DNA from: Fimbriimonadaceae bacterium
GTDB taxonomy: Bacteria > Armatimonadota > Fimbriimonadia > Fimbriimonadales > Fimbriimonadaceae
Reading direction: 5' to 3'
DNA: 64,000 bases
NCBI GenBank assembly: GCA_019454125.1
Contig: CP075365.1
Coordinates: forward strand, 552,218-616,217
Position numbers and translations under genes: made by a program. Positions 38,246 through 44,789 of this stretch are shown here, piece after piece (within the stretch, counting starts at the first letter, position 1; each line of letters begins with the position of its first letter). A model generated the notes under the pieces. The model saw only the letters and a program-made list of their open reading frames with translations, made no database searches and was not told the DNA's origin.

Positions 38246-38365
38246 GGCTTGAAACCTCCGGCAAGTCACGAGTCGCTTCCCCTTCGGGCGAGGTCGGTTT
38301 GCATCCGCACTCAGCGCTCAATAGAGGAGCCAGCATGAGCCAGCGAAGTACACGTATGACTCGTC

Positions 38366-38740
38366 TCATCTTGCCACAATCCTGTATGTCTGGAAGCTGG
38401 ACGTCATGGGCGGTTCTTGCCCGGCAGCTTTAGCCGCCTTTATATCGTCGAAACCTCGCTGATGGCCTTCCGCAAACTCAGAAGAACCGACCCACGCTCG
38501 GAAGCCACTCTCGTCCTCCCATTGGCTGATGATAAGATAGGCTTCGCCCTCTCGATCCGGGCGGAGAACAAACATCTCCACAAACCCTGGAACTCGGTCG
38601 ATCGCATGGGCGCGCGTCGCGAAAAGCTCTTCAAATCGAAGTGCGTAGTCGTTCCGAACACTAATGTAGTTGATGGCCACGAATTGTGCGGGGCCGCACG
38701 GGGACGCGCAGCCACATTGAGTTTTTGCTTTGTGATCCAT
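38366..38740 (-). CDS. Antibiotic biosynthesis monooxygenase (ABM)-fold protein
   Basis: 124 aa. After a Cys-rich N-terminus (KTQCGCASPCG) comes the ABM dimeric ferredoxin fold: FVAINYISVRNDYALRFEELFATRAHAIDRVPGFVEMFVLRPDREGEAYLIISQWEDESGFRAWVGSSEF. This is closest to the IsdG/HmoB-like group (N, W and H residues are present), some of which degrade heme. The N-terminal cysteines are unusual and could bind metal. It is embedded between czcB and czcA, with its start overlapping the czcB stop (TAATG). Its role in metal efflux is unclear. Confidence 0.8.
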   Translation of the reverse strand: MDHKAKTQCGCASPCGPAQFVAINYISVRNDYALRFEELFATRAHAIDRVPGFVEMFVLRPDREGEAYLIISQWEDESGFRAWVGSSEFAEGHQRGFDDIKAAKAAGQEPPMTSSFQTYRIVAR

Positions 38741-40332
38741 TAGTCTTCATGCCCCTTGAGTTCACCCTTCACCTTCTCGCTTTTGAGCACGAAGGCGCCC
38801 TTGCTGACTACTCGATCGCCGATGGCGACGCCTTCCAGAACTTCCACAAACTCTCCTTGAACACGCCCCAGCGTGACAGTCCGCTCCTCGAACTTCCCAC
38901 CATCTTCGGCGATGTACAGCTTTCGCTTGTCGCCATCTTCGATGATCGCGGAGCGTGGAACGACGACGGCCTGTGTGCTTGCGCCGACTCCCAACCGGAC
39001 CGTTGCAGACATTCCGCTGCGTAACTGCGAGCCGGAGTTGTCAACGAGTATCTGGACGGGCATGGATCTCGTCTTCGGGTCGAGGCGGCTGCCTACCGAC
39101 TGGACAACCCCACTGAAGATCCTGCCAGGATAAGCGCTGACGCTGACTTGGGCGACTGTGCCGGCTCTGGCCGCTCCGATCTGCTTGTCGGAGACTTGCG
39201 CCACCACCCAAACAGTTGCCAGGTTCTCAATCTCTCCTAGCTCTGTCGACCTTTCAACGGCTTGCCCCATCGTGGCTTCAAGGTCGACGACTACGCCACT
39301 TATGGGAGCCTTAACGACCACGGAACCGCCCGATGCGCTCCCCGATCCCGCGAGGGCTGAGTACCCGGCGCGGGCTGCTTCAACGCCTTTCATGGCCGCG
39401 ACAACGGCCGAGTTGGCGGACACCAAGCGAATGTGCGCTTGCTGGACTTCGAGGTTTGCGGAACGCACCTCTGCTTCTGCGGCTTGGATTTCCCGCGAAT
39501 TCGATAGACCTTGCTCGGCGATCTTTCGCTCTCGCTCATACGTCGCTTTAGCGAGTTCGGTCCGTCTCTCCGCGTTTCGCTGCCGTATCTTGTCTGTGGC
39601 TACCTCCAGCCTTGCTTGCTCCAGCTCGGTACGGGAGATGAGCTCTTGCTTATAAAGCCGCTCCGCACGTTCCAACTGCGCTTCGTGGACGGTCTGGTCC
39701 TGCTTACCTCGCTCCAACTCCGCTTCCGCGTCGGCCAGGTCCTTTTGGGCGGCCTGGAGAGCGGGCTGGCTAAATGCACCGGTTTTGGCGAAGGCTTGTT
39801 GCCGAGCCAATTGCTGCTTGGCAGTGCGCAGTTTTGCGTTTGCCAAATTGATCTCGGCGGCTGCTTCCTTTACCGCGGCCTGGGCAGTAACGACTCCTCG
39901 CTGGGCTTCGATGATCAGCGCTGAAGCTTGCGCCAGTTCTCCTGATCGCAATGTCGCGATGGGTTGCCCAGCTCGAACTCGGTCACCCGCTTTGACATGG
40001 AGTCGAACAACTTGCCCGCCAACAGGCGGAGTAACGATCGCACGTCCCTGTGAGGAAGTGGTCACCGTTCCCGGAACCTTGAGTTCTTGCTGAAGCAGCC
40101 TCTGTTCGACCGGCTGGGTCTCAATTCCCGCGATCTTGATAGCCTCAGCAGTTAACTGGATGTCTTCGGAGTGACCTGCTTCCTCCTTCGTTGCCCCTGA
40201 TTCGCCCTCGATGTGTCCAGTTTCTTCGTGGCCATGCTCATCCTTCGCAGCCGTCGCTCCTCCGTCCTTCGCACACCCGCCCAATGCAACAGCGAGACCG
40301 GCAAGTATCCAAATCAAGTGGATTCGTTTCAT
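38740..40332 (-). CDS. czcB: Membrane fusion protein CzcB
   Basis: 530 aa. Lipoprotein signal ending ALGGC, then a His/Glu-rich segment (EHGHEETGHIEGESG). The HlyD/MFP core starts at LKVPGTVTTSSQGRAIVTPPVGGQVVRLHVKAGDRVRAGQPIATL. A coiled-coil hairpin of ~200 residues (very Ala/Gln/Glu-rich) follows, then ISGVVVDLEATMGQAVE and the barrel ending VLEGVAIGDRVVSKGAFVLKSE. It joins CzcA to CzcC in the periplasm. The stop overlaps the ABM gene, and the start overlaps the czcC stop (ATGA). The long hairpin matches a TolC-type partner. Confidence 0.92.
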   Translation of the reverse strand: MKRIHLIWILAGLAVALGGCAKDGGATAAKDEHGHEETGHIEGESGATKEEAGHSEDIQLTAEAIKIAGIETQPVEQRLLQQELKVPGTVTTSSQGRAIVTPPVGGQVVRLHVKAGDRVRAGQPIATLRSGELAQASALIIEAQRGVVTAQAAVKEAAAEINLANAKLRTAKQQLARQQAFAKTGAFSQPALQAAQKDLADAEAELERGKQDQTVHEAQLERAERLYKQELISRTELEQARLEVATDKIRQRNAERRTELAKATYERERKIAEQGLSNSREIQAAEAEVRSANLEVQQAHIRLVSANSAVVAAMKGVEAARAGYSALAGSGSASGGSVVVKAPISGVVVDLEATMGQAVERSTELGEIENLATVWVVAQVSDKQIGAARAGTVAQVSVSAYPGRIFSGVVQSVGSRLDPKTRSMPVQILVDNSGSQLRSGMSATVRLGVGASTQAVVVPRSAIIEDGDKRKLYIAEDGGKFEERTVTLGRVQGEFVEVLEGVAIGDRVVSKGAFVLKSEKVKGELKGHED

Positions 40333-41558
40333 GGGTTCACCTCCAGAATTTGGCCGGAAGCTCGGACAAGTCTTGCCTGTGCTTCGGCAAGGCGAGTTCG
40401 TGCTTCGACGTAGGCTTGCTCAAGATCTCGGAGCACTCGGGTCGCGTCCAGGACTTCGATCAGGGTTGTCGCTTGTTCCGTGAGACCGGGGCGAAGGCGA
40501 TTCACCAGTTCCTTGGCGCGTGCCACTAGTGCCTCGTATTTGCCTACTTGGTCTCTCGCGGACGCAACTTCAATCTGCGCCGCCTTTACTTCGCCCTCGG
40601 CCAACTTGGATGCGTCAGTAAACGCCTTGCGGGCGGCTTCGGCCTTGATTCCAGCAGCTCTCGTTTCAGCAGCGACTCGGCCGTGATCGAAGAGCGGGAT
40701 TGACAGCTGAAGTCGGAGTCCATACCGATCGTCTCGCTCTTGCCAGGGCGTTCTCCTGCCTTGAAGCTCCAGTTCGGGCCTGCCGCTCGCTCGTGAGATG
40801 GCAATTTCGGCCTCAGCTAACTGGGTTTGGGCCTCAAGTAGCAACAATTCAGGGCGCTGCCGCTTCAGGGCTTCTGCGTCGGTTGCAACGGGCACTAGCT
40901 CTGGAAAGGCACCTTGAAACTCGCGCAATTCAGACAGTCCGGTAACAGACTCAAGCTTGCGAAGCGCTGCATTCTGTTCGGACTGACGCTGCTCGGCGCG
41001 AAGCTTTGCTTGCTCAAGGTCGAGGCCGACTTGCGTGAGGTGGAATCCAGGCGCAATTCCACCTTCGACTCGAAGCCGCGTCGCTTCGTATAGCTGCTCG
41101 TAAACGGCCTGAACGGCCTTTGCGCTCTTTGCCAACTCTGCAGCGGCGACGGCGGACAGATACGCCTCTAGCACCTCCGTCTGAACGTCGAGCGACACTT
41201 GACGAAAGCTGGCTTCAGCTTCCGCGACTAGAGCGCGGCCCGATCGACGGTAGGCGTTTGTTCGGCCAAACAAATCGATCGGTTGAGACAAGACGAGGTC
41301 ATCATCAGACCCCCCTGTTTCGGGATCAGTCGTGTATCCGACGAGGAGACGCGTGACAGGAAAGGCTCCTAGGGCGCGGCTGGTCAACTTGGCTTGACTC
41401 AGTCGCAGACTGGCCGCTTGAAGCACGGGACGATTAGCTCGGGCTGAACGAAGAACGTCGTCAAGCCCGATCTGCTGGGCATGCGCTGAAATGGCGAGGC
41501 CAGCGAGACAGAATATGGGTAGGGTTCTCAAGAAATCTCCAACTGAGGTTACGGTCAT
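40329..41558 (-). CDS. czcC: Outer-membrane efflux channel CzcC
   Basis: 409 aa from the ATG at 41558 (MTVTSVGDF); an ATG 4 codons earlier is also possible. Signal peptide ends at SAHAQ. The body is a TolC/OEP family repeat of long helices (SARANRPVLQAASLRLSQAKLTSRALGAFP ... ARPELLLLEAQTQLAEAEIAISRASGRPEL) with the barrel strand LRLQLSIPLFDHGRVAAETRAA typical of OEPs. It forms the exit duct for CzcBA. It begins 14 bases after the Cys-rich protein gene, and its stop overlaps czcB. Confidence 0.9.
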   Translation of the reverse strand: MTVTSVGDFLRTLPIFCLAGLAISAHAQQIGLDDVLRSARANRPVLQAASLRLSQAKLTSRALGAFPVTRLLVGYTTDPETGGSDDDLVLSQPIDLFGRTNAYRRSGRALVAEAEASFRQVSLDVQTEVLEAYLSAVAAAELAKSAKAVQAVYEQLYEATRLRVEGGIAPGFHLTQVGLDLEQAKLRAEQRQSEQNAALRKLESVTGLSELREFQGAFPELVPVATDAEALKRQRPELLLLEAQTQLAEAEIAISRASGRPELELQGRRTPWQERDDRYGLRLQLSIPLFDHGRVAAETRAAGIKAEAARKAFTDASKLAEGEVKAAQIEVASARDQVGKYEALVARAKELVNRLRPGLTEQATTLIEVLDATRVLRDLEQAYVEARTRLAEAQARLVRASGQILEVNP

Positions 41559-41584
41559 GGCTCCGCGCAACGCGGAGCGAACAA

Positions 41585-41995
41585 CTAGCTCAGTTGGAAA
41601 GGCGGAGCGCGTGAAGAAGTGGATGAGGGCGGCGCATTGGGAAAGCCCAGCTCAATGTGCGCAAAAACGACCTTGCAGACGATGTACCGAACGACCGACA
41701 AGCAAATCGCTTCCGGAAGGATTGCGAAAACGAGTTGGAACTGCTGAGACGGGACTGCCGCTTGTTTCTCTTTCGAATCCGTGCAAGAAGTCAGAGAGCA
41801 ACATTCATGGCAATCTAGTGATCCACTGACCGAGATCGTTCGCTCTGACTGATTCTCCGATTTGCCGTCTAAGCATGGTCCGCGCGGACACGTGGGGCAC
41901 TCCCTACCGTCGGGCAGCACCCAAGCGCCCGAGCAAGCATGAGCTTGACCTAGCAGGAGCAACCATATGAGGATTAAAGCGCGGCCCAAAGGCAC
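41585..41995 (-). CDS. Secreted Cys-rich small protein, first gene of the Zn/Cd cassette
   Basis: 136 aa from a GTG at 41995. Signal peptide (ALILIWLLLLGQAHA), Cys cluster (CSGAW, ECPTCPRGPC, DCHECCSLTSC), a hydrophobic middle (FQLVFAILPEAICLSVVRYIVCKVVFA) and the end SSRAPPFQLS. Same order of parts and same RAPPxxL tail as the first protein of the copper cassette. Such short Cys-rich proteins upstream of RND metal pumps are known but poorly characterised. Candidate periplasmic metal-binding or sensing partner. AT-rich CATAAT/TAATAT elements lie just before the GTG, suggesting a leaderless start. Confidence 0.68.
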   Translation of the reverse strand: MPLGRALILIWLLLLGQAHACSGAWVLPDGRECPTCPRGPCLDGKSENQSERTISVSGSLDCHECCSLTSCTDSKEKQAAVPSQQFQLVFAILPEAICLSVVRYIVCKVVFAHIELGFPNAPPSSTSSRAPPFQLS

Positions 41996-42068
41996 AACAA
42001 CATATTATGGCGAAATTGCAGTGGGACATTGAGTCCCTCTAACGGAGCCCTCAGCGGCTGAAGAACGC

Positions 42069-42097
42069 GACCTCTGCAAACCGCAACTGCAGAGGTC
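42069..42097 (+). repeat. Right-end hairpin of cassette 2
   Basis: GACCTCTGCA (42069-42078) and TGCAGAGGTC (42088-42097) pair perfectly around a 9-base loop; counterpart of 32877-32905 with one compensated pair. The same AGGTTCAAAAATG motif follows. The right arm is identical to ten bases of the tRNA-Ala 3' anticodon stem region. Confidence 0.82.
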
Positions 42098-42148
42098 ATT
42101 TAGGTTCAAAAATGGCGTGTTTTGTCCAAACTTGCGCTATTTGCGAGC

Positions 42149-42193
42149 ATCGCACTGCAGAGGTCGTGGGTTCGAATCCCATCATCTCCACCA
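42149..42193 (+). repeat. Attachment-site repeat, copy 3 (next to the integrase)
   Basis: Third identical 45-base copy of the tRNA-Ala 3' half. It marks the left end of the integrase-bearing element and the right end of the Zn/Cd cassette. TGGTTCCTA repeats follow at 42212-42220 and 42225-42233. The right end of the integrase element is not seen before 64 kb. Confidence 0.93.
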
Positions 42194-42211
42194 GATTCAA
42201 ATGAACCTAAA

Positions 42212-42257
42212 TGGTTCCTAAGATTGGTTCCTAAACCAGAGGTAGACTGTAGGAACC
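42212..42257 (+). promoter_or_regulatory. Candidate integrase-binding and control region before int
   Basis: Two direct TGGTTCCTA copies (13-base period) are followed by an inverted copy, TAGGAACC (42250-42257), that directly touches the int ATG. A -10-like TAGACT lies at 42243-42248. Binding of the integrase or excisionase to the inverted copy would cover the int start, giving simple autoregulation. This is inferred from position. Confidence 0.45.
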
Positions 42258-43475
42258 ATGGCCAAAGCTATTTCGGGCGAAGGCTCCATCCGCAAGCGAC
42301 TCAGCGGCAAACTCGCTGGCAAGTGGCGGGTCCAGTGGTCATACGACGATCCGATGTCCAACGACCTGACGACGGTGGATCGTACTTTCCCGACCCAGGC
42401 CGAAGCAGCCAGGTTCCTAAAGGAACTTAAGGCTCGTGTTCACACCGGCCAGAAGATTGAGGAGTCGAACACCAAGAAGGCGCTGACGCTCAATGCGTGG
42501 TTCGACGATCTCGCCGGGACTTCAGAGAGGGGCTATGCGGGTCGCTGGAGCGAAGACGGAATGAAGCTCCAGACAATCGCGGCCAAAGTCAGCCGCTACA
42601 ACTCGAACGTGCGCCGCTCTGAACTTGGCTCACTTCCCGTGCAGCTCATTGATGTAGATCGCGCCCGTGCGTTCTTCCGAGCGATGAAGGAAGCTGGCAA
42701 GAGCAAGGCGACAATGAAGGACGTTCAGGCGGTGCTGGTCAAGGTGATGAACGACGCGATCGACACCTACGAGAAGTTCCCCAACCTCCGGAACGCCTTC
42801 TCAAAGGTGAAGCTTGAGACTCCTGAAGCCCGCGAAGCAATTGTGGTGACACCTGAAAACGCGATGAAGGCCATCCGGAAGTTGGAGGCTCCCGCCGATC
42901 GCGCCTTTCTTGGTTTGTACTTCCTTGCGGGTCTTAGGCTAAGCGAGCAAATGGCGCTCACTGCCGAGCAGGTCGACTTTGCTCAAGGAGTGATTGTCAT
43001 TGATCGTGCGGTCAAACTTGGACCGACCGGTCGCCAGGAAGTCGGGCTCCCGAAGGGCGACAAGACGAGGCTGGTTGCCCTGTGCCCCACACTGGCTGAT
43101 CTATTGAAGCCAGTGGTCGGTGACAGTGACGGCTACCTCTTTCATGCCGACTCCGCTGACAAGCCGAAGATGAAGAAAGTTGTCTATTCGACATGGAAGC
43201 GCATCCTCAAAGAGTCCGGGTTGCCAGACGAGCTTGAACTTCGCGACTGTCGCCTCTCGCACAATTCCTGGATCGAGAAATTCTGCCCAAAAGTCAGCCT
43301 CTCGACGAGGCTCGAACACATGGGGCACAGCGTCAACCGGAACAACTCGGAACACAAAGGGTTGACCGTGAATGTCCGCAACTACACTCGCTTTCTGAGC
43401 GGTGGCTTGGACATCCTGAGGAAGGAACTTGAGCGGGTTGTGAAGGCAGCCGAGCGTAAAGCATCGCGGCATTAA
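42258..43475 (+). CDS. int: Tyrosine recombinase (integrase) of the tRNA-Ala island
   Basis: 405 aa. An N-terminal arm-binding domain (GEGSIRKRLSGKLAGKWRVQWSY) is typical of AP2-like/IntP-type recombinases. A SAM-like core-binding domain and a catalytic domain with GLRLSEQMAL (first Arg) and KGDKTRLV (Lys) follow. The box II region is LRDCRLSHNSWI, where Arg stands in the usual His position of HxxR. LEHMGHS and the nucleophile Tyr in VRNYTRFL complete the site. It sits 64 bases after attachment copy 3, the normal place for an island integrase, and converges with the excisionase-like gene (4-base overlap of stops). It is the only recombinase near the three repeats. Confidence 0.92.
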   Translation: MAKAISGEGSIRKRLSGKLAGKWRVQWSYDDPMSNDLTTVDRTFPTQAEAARFLKELKARVHTGQKIEESNTKKALTLNAWFDDLAGTSERGYAGRWSEDGMKLQTIAAKVSRYNSNVRRSELGSLPVQLIDVDRARAFFRAMKEAGKSKATMKDVQAVLVKVMNDAIDTYEKFPNLRNAFSKVKLETPEAREAIVVTPENAMKAIRKLEAPADRAFLGLYFLAGLRLSEQMALTAEQVDFAQGVIVIDRAVKLGPTGRQEVGLPKGDKTRLVALCPTLADLLKPVVGDSDGYLFHADSADKPKMKKVVYSTWKRILKESGLPDELELRDCRLSHNSWIEKFCPKVSLSTRLEHMGHSVNRNNSEHKGLTVNVRNYTRFLSGGLDILRKELERVVKAAERKASRH

Positions 43476-43693
43476 CTTCCAGTCCAACCTTGCTCAAGCT
43501 CTCTTTCCCGCAAGTACGCTTCGATTTGACGCCGCGTGATCATTGTCGTGCCCTCGTCCTTGATGTGCCCGAGCCGCTTCGAACGAAGTAGGCGCTTCAA
43601 TTTCGACTCACTGATGCTCAGAACTGCTGCCGCTTCGGGAATCCGAAACGCCAGCTTCTCACCATGCCAATCATCTGGGCGATTGAGTCTCAT
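43472..43693 (-). CDS. xis: Excisionase-like helix-turn-helix protein
   Basis: 73 aa, MerR/excisionase-type winged helix: AFRIPEAAAVLSISESKLKRLLRSKRLGHIKDEGTTMITRRQIEAYLRERELE. This is the 'HTH_17' plan with a wing between the recognition helix and last helix. Small size and convergence with int suggest a recombination directionality factor; a plasmid regulator is the alternative. It is probably the last gene of the leftward unit that starts at 46370. Confidence 0.78.
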   Translation of the reverse strand: MRLNRPDDWHGEKLAFRIPEAAAVLSISESKLKRLLRSKRLGHIKDEGTTMITRRQIEAYLRERELEQGWTGS

Positions 43694-43737
43694 CGACTGC
43701 CCACCTCGCCGCTATCAGGTCTTTGCGGCTCCTTGCA

Positions 43738-44106
43738 TCAGAGCAACCTCGCGCGGATGTAGCGTCGTGTGATCGTCGGGACGTTGACAACTTCCTGGCC
43801 CATCGGAAAGCCAAGGAAGGTCTTCTGAACGAGCTGATGGCGATCAACACTCTCCATCGTCTCAACTTCGAATCCACGGTAGCCCATGTCGCCAAGGATG
43901 ATGAGCGCCCCTATCTCGGGGGATTGCTGAGCGATCCTCTGGACGACCTGCATCGCTTCTCTTGCCTTGACGACAGCGAGCGAGCGGTCGCCGTCGGACT
44001 CGGCTTCCTCGCTCTGATTCAGGAGACTCTGGGCTCGCTCCAGCTGTTGTCGGAGCGAGTTCGGGACAGTGACGAGAGGTTGTTGGTCGGTTCTTTGGGG
44101 AAGCAT
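43738..44106 (-). CDS. Uncharacterised protein downstream of the replication-relaxation gene
   Basis: 122 aa from the ATG at 44106, which has a GGAG 9 bases upstream; a TTG five codons earlier is possible. An amphipathic helical N-terminal half (LRQQLERAQSLLNQSEEAESDGDRSLAVVKAREAMQVVQRI) precedes a small alpha/beta part (IGALIILGDMGYRGFEVETMESVDRHQL). I recognise no family. Position directly after the replication-relaxation and ATPase genes suggests a transfer or replication accessory of the element. A long antisense frame covers it; the minus-strand protein looks the more natural. Confidence 0.6.
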   Translation of the reverse strand: MLPQRTDQQPLVTVPNSLRQQLERAQSLLNQSEEAESDGDRSLAVVKAREAMQVVQRIAQQSPEIGALIILGDMGYRGFEVETMESVDRHQLVQKTFLGFPMGQEVVNVPTITRRYIRARLL

Positions 44107-44111
44107 GTTGT

Positions 44112-44789
44112 TTAACTCCAAGGTGTGATCGGGGTCGCACCAACCTCGTCGAAGGTTTGAACAAGAAGCTCAAACCCTGCGTCGGAGGGCTGAAGGCGAC
44201 GAAGATGACGAGAGCGCAAGGGGCCGGTTGTGACCACCAGGACGCGAAACTGACTGAATCCGTACAGCGACTGGCACTGGCCAGAACGGGCAAGGGCCTG
44301 ATAGGCTGTCAGCTTTTCTTTGAAGCGGGTCGCCGAAGCGTGGCCCATGTCGACCTCGACAAAGATGGGCAAGCTTGCCATTAGGAGTCCGTCTGGTCGG
44401 AGTTCGTGTTCCTTGGAGCCCTGGATCTTTCGCCAGAGCTGTTGCTCGAATCTCCAAGCTGCGCTCGACTTGCGCTGCAAAGCGATCCGAACGTTTGTGA
44501 CCGACAGAGCATGCTGCACAAAGCGAGGCGAGGAAGTACGGCCCTCTATGAGCGACGAGATTCGCGCATCTACGACCTCAGCCGCTCGCTTGGTTGCCAT
44601 GTATAGGCTCTGACCGAAAAACGGACTCTCCAACCGACGGACGAGGTCAAGCCGCCTCAACTCCCTCAAGCGAGTGTTCACACGAGTAATCGAGTTGAAG
44701 TAGCCGAGCTCGCGGAACTGGTCCCTGAACATCACTTGGCTTAGCGCCAAGTCGCGAAGGACTCTGAGGTCGCGATTTGTCACTCTCAT
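44112..44789 (-). CDS. Replication-relaxation family protein
   Basis: 225 aa from the ATG at 44789, which overlaps the preceding stop (ATGA). The N-terminal winged helix (TNRDLRVLRDLALSQVMFRDQFRELGYFNSITRVNTRLRELRRLDLVRRLESPFFGQSLYMATKRAAEVV) and the nuclease-like core with LRPDGLLMASLPIFVEVDMGHASATRFKEKLTAYQAL match the Replic_Relax family found on plasmids and integrative elements. The D...ExD residues resemble a PD-(D/E)xK site, fitting a relaxase-like or nicking role. It is paired with a HerA/TraD-like ATPase as in other elements. Confidence 0.8.
   Translation of the reverse strand: MRVTNRDLRVLRDLALSQVMFRDQFRELGYFNSITRVNTRLRELRRLDLVRRLESPFFGQSLYMATKRAAEVVDARISSLIEGRTSSPRFVQHALSVTNVRIALQRKSSAAWRFEQQLWRKIQGSKEHELRPDGLLMASLPIFVEVDMGHASATRFKEKLTAYQALARSGQCQSLYGFSQFRVLVVTTGPLRSRHLRRLQPSDAGFELLVQTFDEVGATPITPWS

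Noticed and set aside
43723-44115. Plus-strand frame opposite the small gene after the replication-relaxation gene
   Set aside because: The minus-strand protein has a ribosome site, natural composition and operon spacing; the plus-strand one has none of these.
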